DNA from: Polynucleobacter sp. MG-6-Vaara-E2
GTDB lineage: Bacteria > Pseudomonadota > Gammaproteobacteria > Burkholderiales > Burkholderiaceae
DNA: 64,000 bases
Direction of reading: 5' to 3'
Assembly (NCBI RefSeq): GCF_018687695.1
Contig: NZ_CP061303.1
Span: forward strand, 1-64,000
The first letter of the stretch is position 1, and the number at the start of each line of letters is the position of its first letter. The notes under the pieces are model-generated. The model was given only the letters and a program-made list of their open reading frames with translations, searched no databases and was not told the origin of the DNA. The position numbers and the translations under genes are program-made. Positions 1 through 8,877 of this stretch are shown one piece after another.

Positions 1-1431
1 ATGAGCAACTTACAAAATCCCCCCGCCTTGAATTCAATCAGCCCCTTGGGTTTTTGGGACAGCGCATTTGGCGCCCTATCCCGCGAGCTGTCACCCCAGC
101 AATTTAAAACCTGGATACAACCCCTAACGCTTGTGTCTTTTGACGAGAGTGAGCGCACACTAACTGTTGGCGCACCAAACAGGTTTAAGCTCGATTGGAT
201 CAAAAAAACTTTTGCAGACCGCTTCCAGGAGCTTGCTTCGCAATATTTTGGTGAACAAACAAATGTTAGTTTTGTGCTTGCCTTAGAGGTCCCTACACCC
301 CCAGCGGCCCCCGCCCAAACAAGCCGGGATGTTGAGCTTGTTGAGGCAACGACAACAAGGGAGTTGGAGCCCAGCGTTTCCGTGGAAGAGCAATCTTTTG
401 AGATTGAGGATCACTCCAAACTGAACCCCAACCTAACCTTTGAGACTTTTGTTACCGGCAAAGCAAATCAGCTTGCTAGGGCAGCCTCCATACAGGTTGC
501 ACACAACCCCGGAACGTCATACAACCCAATGTTCTTATATGGGGGTGTTGGGCTAGGGAAGACTCACTTAATCCACGCGATTGGCAACCACCTACTAAAA
601 GAAAAGCCTAACGCACGAATTCGATACATCCATGCCGAGCAGTATGTCTCGGATGTGGTGAGAGCATACCAACAAAAGGCTTTTGACCGCTTTAAGCGGT
701 ACTACCACTCATTAGACCTTTTGTTAATCGACGATATTCAGTTCTTTAGCGGCAAATCTAGGACGCAGGAAGAGTTCTTTTATGCGTTCGAGGCCCTATT
801 AAGCAATAAATCACAAGTCATCATTACGAGCGATACCTATCCCAAGGAAATGGCAGGAATAGATGATCGCCTCATCTCTCGGTTTGACTCTGGGTTAACG
901 GTTGCAATCGAGCCCCCAGAATTAGAAATGCGCGTTGCCATTTTGATGAAAAAGGCGGCCAACGAGGGTATTCCTATGAGTGAGGATGTCGCGTTTTTTG
1001 TGGCCAAACACCTACGTTCTAATGTTCGTGAACTAGAGGGAGCATTGCGCAAGATTTTGGCTTTTGTTCGCTTTCACGGTCGCGAGGTCACCATCGAGGT
1101 TGCCAGAACAGCCTTAAAAGACCTGCTTTCAATCCAAAATCGTCAGATTTCGGTTGAAAATATTCAAAAAGCGGTGGCTGATTTTTACAGCATCAAGGTT
1201 GCCGACATGTACTCCAAAAAACGCCCAGCAAATATCGCCCGACCACGCCAAATTGCAATGTTTATGGCCAAAGAGTTGACTCAAAAAAGCTTGCCAGAGA
1301 TTGGGGAATTGTTTGGTGGTCGCGACCACACCACTGTTTTGCATGCGGTTAGAAAAATCGCTGATGAGCGTGCACACGATAGCCAACTCAACCACGAAAT
1401 TCACGTTATTGAGCAAACGTTAAAGGCTTAA
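1..1431 (+). CDS. dnaA: Chromosomal replication initiator protein DnaA
   Basis: DnaA binds 9-bp DnaA boxes at oriC, opens the origin and recruits the DnaB helicase. The 476 residues are close to the usual size (about 467 in E. coli). An N-terminal domain I is followed by a short Pro/Glu-rich linker (about residues 95-140), then the AAA+ domain with Walker A GGVGLGKT at 181-188 and Walker B LLLIDDIQF near 240-250. The C-terminal helix-turn-helix carries the DnaA signature RDHTTV from Arg441. The ATG is base 1 of the window, so the record appears linearised at dnaA and its promoter and any upstream origin sequence are not visible. The following gap carries DnaA boxes and dnaN comes next, the classic order. 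Confidence 0.98.
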   Translation: MSNLQNPPALNSISPLGFWDSAFGALSRELSPQQFKTWIQPLTLVSFDESERTLTVGAPNRFKLDWIKKTFADRFQELASQYFGEQTNVSFVLALEVPTPPAAPAQTSRDVELVEATTTRELEPSVSVEEQSFEIEDHSKLNPNLTFETFVTGKANQLARAASIQVAHNPGTSYNPMFLYGGVGLGKTHLIHAIGNHLLKEKPNARIRYIHAEQYVSDVVRAYQQKAFDRFKRYYHSLDLLLIDDIQFFSGKSRTQEEFFYAFEALLSNKSQVIITSDTYPKEMAGIDDRLISRFDSGLTVAIEPPELEMRVAILMKKAANEGIPMSEDVAFFVAKHLRSNVRELEGALRKILAFVRFHGREVTIEVARTALKDLLSIQNRQISVENIQKAVADFYSIKVADMYSKKRPANIARPRQIAMFMAKELTQKSLPEIGELFGGRDHTTVLHAVRKIADERAHDSQLNHEIHVIEQTLKA

Positions 1432-1694
1432 TTTTTGGCTGTGGATAAGTTTGTGGGTAACCCATGGGATAAGTTTGGGGACTGGGTGTGGATAAATTGT
1501 GGAAAGTCTGCGCTTCATGCAAAAATAGGGTGTTGAGATAAAGTTATTCAGTTTTTATGCAGTCTTTATACAGAAGTTTTCCACAGGTTTTAAAGCGTTT
1601 AATGTGTTGTTTTGTTTAAGGTTTTTGAGTTATCCACGGAAAAACAAAGCCTTATTACTATTACTACTAAGATATATACAAGGATTTAAAAGCA
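1432..1694. other. dnaA-dnaN intergenic region, putative oriC with DnaA boxes and AT-rich unwinding element
   Basis: This 263-bp gap holds TGTGGATAA at 1440-1448 and 1487-1495 (perfect DnaA boxes, reverse orientation), near-matches TGTGGGTAA at 1452-1460 and TGTGGAAAG at 1498-1506, and forward near-matches TTTTCCACA at 1577-1585 and TTATCCACG at 1630-1638. The last is followed by a short GC step and six TTA/CTA triplets at 1652-1669. Read on the lower strand these are tandem 3'-AAT/GAT-5' units, as in the DnaA-trio element. The reverse boxes are spaced 11-12 bp or multiples, so they are helically phased. This is a good oriC candidate; sequence upstream of dnaA cannot be examined. Confidence 0.75.
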
Positions 1695-2810
1695 ATGCAA
1701 CTAGTTAACACCTCGCGCGATAGTTTATTGAAACCACTTCAGGTGGTTAGTGGGATTGTTGAGCGTAGACACACACTCCCAATTTTGGCCAATCTTTTGT
1801 TTAAAAAAAATGGTGAGAAGATTTCTTTTGTTTCTACGGATATAGAGATTCAAATCACTACCAATGCGAATTTTGGTGTTGGTGCTGAGGATGTCACCAC
1901 GACAGTTGCAGCAAGAAAGTTGTTAGATATTTTGAGGGCCTTACCAGAGGGTCCGGTTTCATTAAATTTAAAAGACAATCGCATGGTGGTTCAAAGCGGT
2001 AAAAGCCGCTTCTCTCTTCAAACACTCTCGGCAACAGAGTTTCCTGTGATGCAAAATGTTGGAGAGGTGACTGCCAACTGGAAGATGTCGCAAAAAAGTT
2101 TTCGTCAACTCATCAGCCAGGTTCATTTTTCCATGGCTCAACAAGACATCCGTTATTACTTAAATGGGATGTTGTTGGTGGTTGAGGGCAAAGAGGTTGT
2201 TGCAGTTGCGACGGATGGTCATAGGCTAGCGTTTTCTCAGGTTGACCTTGCAGAGGCGCCATCAGGATCTGGTCAGCGACAAGAAATTATTATCCCGCGC
2301 AAAACTATTCTTGAGTGCCAACATTTATTAGAAGATTCCGATGAGCCTCTCGAGATTAGTGTCAGCGCCAATCAAGTCAAGTTTACTTTTGGCGATATTG
2401 AGTTAATCTCAAAATTGGTAGAGGGTAAATTCCCTGACTTCCAAAGAGTTATTCCAAAGGGACATAAGAACTCCCTCACCGTTGGTCGTGATGTATTGCA
2501 AGCAGCACTTCAGCGAGCTGCAATTTTGACTACAGACAAATTTAAAGGCGTTCGATTCTCCTTATCCCCCAATCGAATCACTGTTCAGTCAACAAACGCT
2601 GAACAAGAAGAAGCGCAAGAAGAGATTGAAACTGAATATGGTGGTGACGCTGTTGAGATTGGGTTTAACGTCAGTTATTTATTGGATGTATTGGCCAACC
2701 TAAAGAACGAAAAAATACAAATTAGTTTGGGTGACGCAAACAGTAGCGCCGTAATCACTCTACCTGGATCAGAAAGCTTTAAGTACGTTGTAATGCCAAT
2801 GCGCATTTGA
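1695..2810 (+). CDS. dnaN: DNA polymerase III beta subunit (sliding clamp)
   Basis: The beta clamp is a ring-shaped dimer that tethers DNA polymerase III and many repair proteins to DNA. The 371-residue length matches the family (366 in E. coli). Clamp-type sequence runs throughout, including LPILANLLF near the N-terminus, the central YYLNGMLL and ATDGHRLA segments, and the C-terminal YVVMPMRI that lines the partner-binding pocket. It follows dnaA across the putative origin and precedes gyrB by 11 bp, so dnaN and gyrB are probably co-transcribed. No disruption is seen. Confidence 0.98.
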   Translation: MQLVNTSRDSLLKPLQVVSGIVERRHTLPILANLLFKKNGEKISFVSTDIEIQITTNANFGVGAEDVTTTVAARKLLDILRALPEGPVSLNLKDNRMVVQSGKSRFSLQTLSATEFPVMQNVGEVTANWKMSQKSFRQLISQVHFSMAQQDIRYYLNGMLLVVEGKEVVAVATDGHRLAFSQVDLAEAPSGSGQRQEIIIPRKTILECQHLLEDSDEPLEISVSANQVKFTFGDIELISKLVEGKFPDFQRVIPKGHKNSLTVGRDVLQAALQRAAILTTDKFKGVRFSLSPNRITVQSTNAEQEEAQEEIETEYGGDAVEIGFNVSYLLDVLANLKNEKIQISLGDANSSAVITLPGSESFKYVVMPMRI

Positions 2811-2821
2811 TATAGAAAAAA

Positions 2822-5320
2822 ATGACTGAAGAAAAAAAAGTAGTAGAGCAGTATGGTGCCGCATCGATTCAAATATTAGAGGGTCTTGAAGCTGCTCGTA
2901 AACGCCCCGGCATGTACATCGGAGATACCTCTGATGGCACTGGTCTTCATCACCTGGTGTTTGAGGTTTTAGATAACTCTATCGATGAAGCCTTAGCAGG
3001 GTACTGCTCTGAAATTACAGTTGTCATTCAAACAGACAACTCCATTTCAATTGTTGATAATGGTCGTGGCGTTCCAACCGGCATTAAGTATGATGACAAG
3101 CATGAGCCAAAAAGAAGTGCAGCTGAAATTGTGATGACCGAGTTGCACGCTGGTGGAAAGTTTGACCAAAATAGCTATAAGGTTTCTGGTGGTTTACATG
3201 GCGTGGGTGTTAGCTGTGTAAACGCTCTTTCTAAATGGTTAAAACTTACCATTCGTCGTGATGGCAAAACCCACTACATGGAGTTTGCTCGCGGCGTTAT
3301 CCAAAACCGCAATATTCAAGAAGAAAATGGCGTTGCCACTTCCCCAATTACTGTTATTGGTGATACCGAGCTTTCAGGTACTGAAGTTCACTTTTTGGCA
3401 GATGAAGAAATCTTTGGAAACGTTGAGTTCCATTATGAAATTCTCGTTAAGAGGATTCGTGAACTTTCGTTTTTAAATAATGGGGTACACATCAAACTGA
3501 TTGACCAACGCACTGGCCAGGAAGAAGATTTTGCATTCTCAGGCGGCGTTAAGGGCTTTGTTGAATACATCAACCAAACTAAAAATGTTTTACATCCCAA
3601 TATTTTTTACGCAGAAGGGATTCGCCCATCAGACTTGGGCGGTCAAATTACCGCAGAAGTTTCCATGCAATGGAACGACAGCTTTAGTGAGCAAGTTCTT
3701 TGTTTTACTAACAACATTCCTCAGCGTGACGGTGGAACCCATCTGACCGGCCTGCGTGCTGCAATGACACGCGTAATCAATAAGTACATTGATGAAAATG
3801 AAGTTGCTAAAAAGGCTAAGGTAGAAATTTCTGGCGACGATATGCGTGAAGGTTTGGCATGTGTCTTATCGGTAAAGGTTCCAGAACCAAAATTTTCTAG
3901 CCAAACCAAAGACAAATTGGTTTCTAGCGAAGTCCGTGGGCCTGTAGAGGAAATTGTTGCTGAGGCTCTAACTGCTTATCTGCAAGAGCGTCCAGCAGAC
4001 GCAAAAATCCTTTGCGGAAAAATCGTAGATGCCGCCCGTGCTCGTGAAGCCGCACGCAAAGCCCGTGACATGACAAGGCGCAAGGGCGCTCTTGATGGTT
4101 TGGGGCTTCCCGGAAAGTTAGCGGACTGCCAAGAAAAAGATCCCGCCAAATCCGAATTATTTATTGTTGAGGGCGACTCTGCCGGCGGCTCTGCAAAGCA
4201 GGGGCGCGATCGTCGCTTCCAAGCAATTCTTCCTTTAAAAGGAAAAATTCTCAACGTTGAAAAAGCGCGCTTTGACAAAATGTTAGCGAGCCAAGAGGTG
4301 GTGACTCTCATCACCGTTTTGGGAACGGGCATCGGTATTGAAGAGTACAAGGCTGACAAGCTTCGTTATCACCGCATCATCATCATGACGGACGCGGACG
4401 TTGATGGAAGCCATATTCGCACGCTCTTACTAACCTTCTTCTATAGACAGATGCCAGAGCTAATTGAGCGCGGCCACATTTATATTGCGCAACCACCACT
4501 TTATAAGGTGAAGTTTGGCAAGAGTGAGCAATACATTAAGGACGACACAGAGCTTAATCAGTTGTTGCTCAAGATTGCGCTTGAAACTGCCTCTTTGCAA
4601 ATTCCATCTGGTGAGGTGATCGAGGGTGAAGCTTTAAATGAACTCGCAAAGCACTATCAAGTAATTCAGTCTATTGTCGATCGTTTATCGCGCACCATTG
4701 ATGAAGATGCCATTCGTGCAATTGCATCCGGCACACAATTGAATTTGGATACAGAAAAATTAGCCAATGAGTCAGCCGATAGATTAAGAGGGGCACTAGC
4801 AGAATCACTAAATCCACTTGCCGCACCGCCGGAAATTATTGTTCAAAAAGAAGATCGCACAGAGCGCTTCCGTTTGTTGTTGTCACGCCGGATTCATGGC
4901 AACCTTAAGCTATCAACCATTAACTCTGATTTTGTCCATGGCGATGACTACCAGAGTCTTGCGAACGCTGCGGCTGTTTTATCGGGCAAAGTTTTACCGG
5001 GAACAAAAGTGCGACGCGGTGATCCAGACAAAAATCAAAAAGAGCAAACCATTCATGACTTTAGGGGCGCGTTCTCATGGCTCCTGTCAGAGGCAGAGCG
5101 CGTACTAAGTCGTCAGCGCTACAAGGGTCTTGGTGAGATGAATCCATCTCAACTGTGGGAAACCACAATGGATGCAAGTTCACGCACCCTGCTCCAGGTA
5201 AAAATTGAAGATGCCATTGCTGCCGATCAGGTTTTCACCACACTAATGGGTGATGAGGTTGAGCCGCGCCGCGCATTTATTGAAAAGAACGCACTGATTG
5301 CTCGTAACCTAGACGTTTAA
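2822..5320 (+). CDS. gyrB: DNA gyrase subunit B
   Basis: GyrB is the ATPase subunit of the GyrA2GyrB2 gyrase that introduces negative supercoils. The GHKL ATPase fold shows DNSIDEALAG from Asp51, DNGRGVP and GLHGVGVSCVNALS. The TOPRIM domain shows EGDSAGG from Glu450 and the metal-binding DADVDGS from Asp524. The C-terminal QRYKGLGEMNP motif is present. At 832 residues it is the long proteobacterial form, with an insert of roughly 170 residues after the DxDxD motif as in E. coli (804). It starts 11 bp after dnaN and ends 1 bp before the SET-domain gene. Confidence 0.98.
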   Translation: MTEEKKVVEQYGAASIQILEGLEAARKRPGMYIGDTSDGTGLHHLVFEVLDNSIDEALAGYCSEITVVIQTDNSISIVDNGRGVPTGIKYDDKHEPKRSAAEIVMTELHAGGKFDQNSYKVSGGLHGVGVSCVNALSKWLKLTIRRDGKTHYMEFARGVIQNRNIQEENGVATSPITVIGDTELSGTEVHFLADEEIFGNVEFHYEILVKRIRELSFLNNGVHIKLIDQRTGQEEDFAFSGGVKGFVEYINQTKNVLHPNIFYAEGIRPSDLGGQITAEVSMQWNDSFSEQVLCFTNNIPQRDGGTHLTGLRAAMTRVINKYIDENEVAKKAKVEISGDDMREGLACVLSVKVPEPKFSSQTKDKLVSSEVRGPVEEIVAEALTAYLQERPADAKILCGKIVDAARAREAARKARDMTRRKGALDGLGLPGKLADCQEKDPAKSELFIVEGDSAGGSAKQGRDRRFQAILPLKGKILNVEKARFDKMLASQEVVTLITVLGTGIGIEEYKADKLRYHRIIIMTDADVDGSHIRTLLLTFFYRQMPELIERGHIYIAQPPLYKVKFGKSEQYIKDDTELNQLLLKIALETASLQIPSGEVIEGEALNELAKHYQVIQSIVDRLSRTIDEDAIRAIASGTQLNLDTEKLANESADRLRGALAESLNPLAAPPEIIVQKEDRTERFRLLLSRRIHGNLKLSTINSDFVHGDDYQSLANAAAVLSGKVLPGTKVRRGDPDKNQKEQTIHDFRGAFSWLLSEAERVLSRQRYKGLGEMNPSQLWETTMDASSRTLLQVKIEDAIAADQVFTTLMGDEVEPRRAFIEKNALIARNLDV

Positions 5321-5321
5321 T

Positions 5322-5813
5322 ATGGCATCCAAAAAATTAAAGCCCCCCAAGGTAGACCGTTCCGCTATTGTTGTTAAAAACTCACCCATTCATGGTAAGG
5401 GGGTGTTTGTTGCCAAGCCAATCAAAAAAGGCCAAGCAATTATTGAGTACAAGGGCGAGCACATTAGCTGGAAGCTTGCCCTGAAGCGCCACCCACACGA
5501 TCCAAAAGATCCAAACCATACTTTTTATTTCTCTCTGGATGATGGGCGCGTGATTGATGCCAAGTACGGCGGCAATGCTGCGCGCTGGATAAACCACTCC
5601 TGCAAGCCTATCTGCGAAACGCGCGAAGCCACATACAATGGCAAGCCCCGTGTTTTTATTTATGCAAAACGCAATCTTAAGGTTGGTGAAGAGCTGTTTT
5701 ATGACTACTCGCTAGACATTGAGGGAAAAATCACCAAGCAGATGAAAAAAGATTATGAGTGTCGTTGTGGTTCAAAAAAGTGCCGCGGCACCATGCTTGC
5801 GCTTGACGATTAA
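5322..5813 (+). CDS. SET-domain protein (putative protein-lysine methyltransferase)
   Basis: SET domains transfer a methyl group from S-adenosylmethionine to protein lysines. The 163 residues are almost entirely a SET fold: an N-terminal strand with HGKGVFVA (about 24-31), the catalytic/SAM motif RWINHSC (Asn91-His92-Ser93-Cys94), GEELFYDYS near 122-130, and a post-SET zinc cluster CRC-x4-C at Cys147, Cys149 and Cys154 that pairs with the motif cysteine. It begins 1 bp after the gyrB stop and is probably co-transcribed and translationally coupled. The target protein is unknown; bacterial SET proteins of this type occur in several betaproteobacteria. The fold is clear, the substrate is not. 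Confidence 0.85.
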   Translation: MASKKLKPPKVDRSAIVVKNSPIHGKGVFVAKPIKKGQAIIEYKGEHISWKLALKRHPHDPKDPNHTFYFSLDDGRVIDAKYGGNAARWINHSCKPICETREATYNGKPRVFIYAKRNLKVGEELFYDYSLDIEGKITKQMKKDYECRCGSKKCRGTMLALDD

Positions 5814-5830
5814 TAAACCAAAACATTCCT

Positions 5831-6055
5831 GTGCTGTACATCACAATTCAAGAGCTTGAGGCGGCAATTAATTATTGGCGCAGCCAATCACCCGCAGAAG
5901 GAGATGAGTTGCGTTTGTGCTCAGAAGCCTCTGAGCTCGCGAAACCTTATGCTTTGATGATTGTTCAGGGATCGCAACGAATACCGCTGGACGTCCTGGG
6001 TGTGTCGGCAAGGACAGCCATTCAAAAATATCTTGAACATACTCAAAATTCTTAA
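5831..6055 (+). CDS. DUF3717 domain protein of unknown function
   Basis: This small soluble protein of 74 residues uses a GTG start. The core ITIQELEAAINYWR followed by LCSEASELAKPYALMI is what I recognise as the DUF3717 family of Burkholderiales proteins, whose function is not known. It has no signal peptide, membrane segment or catalytic motif. It lies 17 bp after the SET gene and may be the last gene of the dnaN-gyrB transcription unit. Family recognition is from memory. Confidence 0.75.
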   Translation: MLYITIQELEAAINYWRSQSPAEGDELRLCSEASELAKPYALMIVQGSQRIPLDVLGVSARTAIQKYLEHTQNS

Positions 6056-6154
6056 GCTGCAAGACTGCTAAATTTAGGGTTATTGCTATATAAACCAACA
6101 CCATCTTAGGTTATTCTCAATGTCTTGCCCCGGTTGGGGGTAGAGGGTATAAGC

Positions 6155-6916
6155 TTGCAAGAAACAATCTTAAAAACAATCGGACTCGGAAAATCCTTTA
6201 AAGGGTTTTCGGCAGTAACTGACGTCAATCTTGATGTGACCAGAGGAACCATTCATGCCTTAATTGGCCCAAATGGCGCTGGCAAAACTACCTGCTTCAA
6301 TTTGCTCACAAAATTTTTAGAGCCCAGTAGCGGCCAAATTTTATTTAATGGTTTTGATATTACCAATGAGGCCCCAGCTCAAATTGCGAGGCGTGGTGTT
6401 ATTCGATCCTTTCAAATTTCTGCGGTTTTTCCACATTTGACGGTTTTGGAAAATGTTCGCGTTGCACTGCAGCGAGGTCTGGGCACAGAGTTCCATTTTT
6501 GGAGGTCTGGCAACTCGTTAAATGTTTTGAACGAGCGCGCTTTAGAGCTTTTGCATGAGGTCGGCCTTGAGGGTTTTGCGGATGAAGAAACCCTTAATCT
6601 GGCTTATGGACGCAAAAGAGCCCTTGAAATAGCAACCACCCTGGCAATGGAGCCGGAGTTAATGCTGCTTGATGAGCCAACACAGGGCATGGGTCATGAG
6701 GATGTCGAGCGCGTTACTGAGCTCATTGATCGAGTCGCCAAGGGGCGCACTATTTTGATGGTTGAGCACAATATGAAGGTAGTTTCATCTATTGCCGATC
6801 GTATTACCGTCCTACAGCGCGGATCGGTCTTGGCAGAGGGTAACTATCATGAGGTTTCAAACAACCCACTGGTTGTTGAGGCCTACATGGGTAGTCATGG
6901 GGGAGATGCATTATGA
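6155..6916 (+). CDS. ABC transporter ATP-binding protein, LivG type
   Basis: One of two ATPases that power a HAAT-family (branched-chain amino acid, amide or urea type) importer. Walker A is GPNGAGKT with Lys44. The signature is LAYGRKR in place of LSGGQ, which is normal for LivG-like proteins. Walker B is LMLLDEP and the switch His is in MVEHNM. I chose the TTG at 6155 (253 aa) because AGAGGG lies 7 bp upstream; a longer reading from TTG 6125 has no convincing ribosome binding site. It overlaps the next ATPase gene by 4 bp (ATGA). The substrate cannot be told from the ATPase. Confidence 0.9.
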   Translation: MQETILKTIGLGKSFKGFSAVTDVNLDVTRGTIHALIGPNGAGKTTCFNLLTKFLEPSSGQILFNGFDITNEAPAQIARRGVIRSFQISAVFPHLTVLENVRVALQRGLGTEFHFWRSGNSLNVLNERALELLHEVGLEGFADEETLNLAYGRKRALEIATTLAMEPELMLLDEPTQGMGHEDVERVTELIDRVAKGRTILMVEHNMKVVSSIADRITVLQRGSVLAEGNYHEVSNNPLVVEAYMGSHGGDAL

Positions 6917-7614
6917 CCATGGCCCTCGAGGTTAAGAATTTAGAGTCTTGGTACGGCGAGTCACACATTTTGCATGGGGTGAATTTTGCCGTTCGGGATG
7001 GCGAAGTGGTTACGCTTTTGGGTAGAAACGGCGCAGGCCGAAGCACGATCTTAAAAACAATTCTAGGTTTAACTAGCAAAAGAACTGGTTCGGTACAAAT
7101 CTATGGAACCGAAACCATTTCAACACCAACCTACAAAATTGCCCGCCTGGGGGTGGGCTTTTGTCCAGAAGAGCGGGGCATTTTTGCGAGCCTAAGCACA
7201 GAAGAGAATTTATTGTTGCTCCCAGAAATCGCTCCTGGCGGCATGGGTTTGGATGAGATCTATGAGATGTTCCCAAATTTATATGAAAGACGTAACAGCC
7301 CTGGAACCCGGTTGTCCGGGGGCGAGCAACAAATGTTGGCGATGGCTCGAATTCTGAGAACGGGTGCAAAACTACTGTTATTGGATGAGATTACCGAAGG
7401 TCTGGCACCAGTGATTGTGCAAAAACTGGGTGAGGTTGTGACCAGTTTGCGCAACAAGGGCTTCACCATTGTTTTGGTGGAGCAGAACTTCCGTTTCGCT
7501 GCACCTTTGGCGGATCGGCATTATGTAGTCGAACATGGAAATGTTGTTGAAGTGGTGCAACAAAGTGAGCTTGCAGAAAAGGCAGCCTTATTAAATGAGT
7601 ATCTAGGTGTTTAG
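6913..7614 (+). CDS. ABC transporter ATP-binding protein, LivF type, with Arg in Walker A
   Basis: The second ATPase of the HAAT importer, 233 residues. The ABC signature LSGGEQQ and the end of Walker B, LLLLDEITEGLAP, are clear, as is the switch His region VLVEQN (Gln replaces His here, as in many LivF proteins). Walker A reads GRNGAGRST, so the usual catalytic Lys is Arg43. I recall this Arg form in a LivF subfamily of betaproteobacteria, so it is probably an ancestral feature rather than damage. If the dimer has one canonical site (LivG Lys44) and one variant site, it is asymmetric; that is inference. The gene overlaps its upstream partner by 4 bp. Confidence 0.9.
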   Translation: MTMALEVKNLESWYGESHILHGVNFAVRDGEVVTLLGRNGAGRSTILKTILGLTSKRTGSVQIYGTETISTPTYKIARLGVGFCPEERGIFASLSTEENLLLLPEIAPGGMGLDEIYEMFPNLYERRNSPGTRLSGGEQQMLAMARILRTGAKLLLLDEITEGLAPVIVQKLGEVVTSLRNKGFTIVLVEQNFRFAAPLADRHYVVEHGNVVEVVQQSELAEKAALLNEYLGV

Positions 7615-7636
7615 TGGTTTTCTTTAGGAGATAAGA

Positions 7637-8860
7637 ATGAAGTTAAAGCAAATAACCGCATCACTGGTTGCCGCAACGATGTTCGCGTCAAACCCAGTTT
7701 TTGCGCAAGCAGGATCAAAAGTGAGTGGAGATGTTGTCAAGATTGGCGTATTGACTGACTTATCCTCAACGTATTCAGATTTGGCTGGACCTGGTGCAGT
7801 GATTGCTGCCAAGATGGCCATTGCCGACTTTTCCAAAGACGGCACTGTTATTGGAAAGAAAATTGAGTTGGTGAGCGCAGACCACCAGAATAAAGCAGAT
7901 ATTGCAGCAAACAAGGCTCGTGAATGGTATGACAAAGATGGCGTAGATGTCATTGTTGAGTTGGTCTCTACCAACGTTGCCTTAGCGGTAATGGAAGTTG
8001 CTGAACAGAAGAACAAAATCACTTTGGTTTCTGGTGCCGGCTCACTTCCCATTACCAACGAAAAATGTACCGCCAATAACGTTCACTGGGCTTATGATAC
8101 TTATGCGCTGTCAAACGGAACGGGTAAGGCAGTTGTAAAGCAGGGCAAAAAGAACTGGTACTTCATTACTGCTGACTACGCGTTTGGCGCAGCTCTTGAA
8201 AAAGATGCCACAGCCGTTGTAACGGCTAATGGCGGTAAAGTTTTGGGAACCAGTAAGCACCCATTCCCAAATAGCGATTTTTCTTCATATCTCTTGAAGG
8301 CACAAGCTAGTGGTGCTGATGTAGTTGCGCTTGCCAATGCTGGTCAAGACACCATCAATACTGTTAAGCAAGCTTCCGAGTTTGGTATCAATAAAAAACA
8401 AACCGTCGTTCCATTGCTCATGTTTATCTCCGATGTGCATTCTTTAGGTTTGCCTGCTGCACAAGGCATGTACCTTACAGAGGGCTTTTACTGGGATAAA
8501 GACGACAAAACACGCGCCTTCTCTAAACGCTTTATCTTGCAACACAAGCGCATGCCAACTATGGTTCAGGCCGGCGTTTATTCATCCGTTCTTGCATACT
8601 TAAATGCAGTTCAAAAAGCTGGCACAGATGACACGCAAGCCGTGATGAAGGTTTTGAAATCCACCAATATTGATGACGGTCTTTTCAAGGGCAAGATCCG
8701 TGCTGATGGCAAGTTTGAGCATGACATGTACTTGCTTGAAGTGAAGAAGCCTGCTGATTCGAAGAGCCCATGGGATTACTACTATGTCCGCGCTACGATC
8801 CCAGCGGCGGAAGCTACTTTGCCGCTTTCACAATCAAAGTGCAAATTAGTTAACAAGTAA
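7637..8860 (+). CDS. ABC transporter periplasmic substrate-binding protein, HAAT family
   Basis: A periplasmic ligand-binding protein of the LivJ/Peripla_BP_6 fold that delivers solute to the neighbouring permeases. A clear signal peptide (Lys-rich start, hydrophobic core, VFA cleavage after Ala23) precedes the mature domain, which begins VVKIGVLTDLSSTYSDLAGPG, typical of the family. At 407 residues it is of usual length. An AGGAG-like site (ttaggagat) lies just before the ATG. It sits between the ATPase pair and the two permeases in one operon. The ligand is not predictable by eye; branched-chain amino acids, amides or related small organics are candidates. Confidence 0.92.
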   Translation: MKLKQITASLVAATMFASNPVFAQAGSKVSGDVVKIGVLTDLSSTYSDLAGPGAVIAAKMAIADFSKDGTVIGKKIELVSADHQNKADIAANKAREWYDKDGVDVIVELVSTNVALAVMEVAEQKNKITLVSGAGSLPITNEKCTANNVHWAYDTYALSNGTGKAVVKQGKKNWYFITADYAFGAALEKDATAVVTANGGKVLGTSKHPFPNSDFSSYLLKAQASGADVVALANAGQDTINTVKQASEFGINKKQTVVPLLMFISDVHSLGLPAAQGMYLTEGFYWDKDDKTRAFSKRFILQHKRMPTMVQAGVYSSVLAYLNAVQKAGTDDTQAVMKVLKSTNIDDGLFKGKIRADGKFEHDMYLLEVKKPADSKSPWDYYYVRATIPAAEATLPLSQSKCKLVNK

Positions 8861-8877
8861 GTAAATAGAAATCCAGA

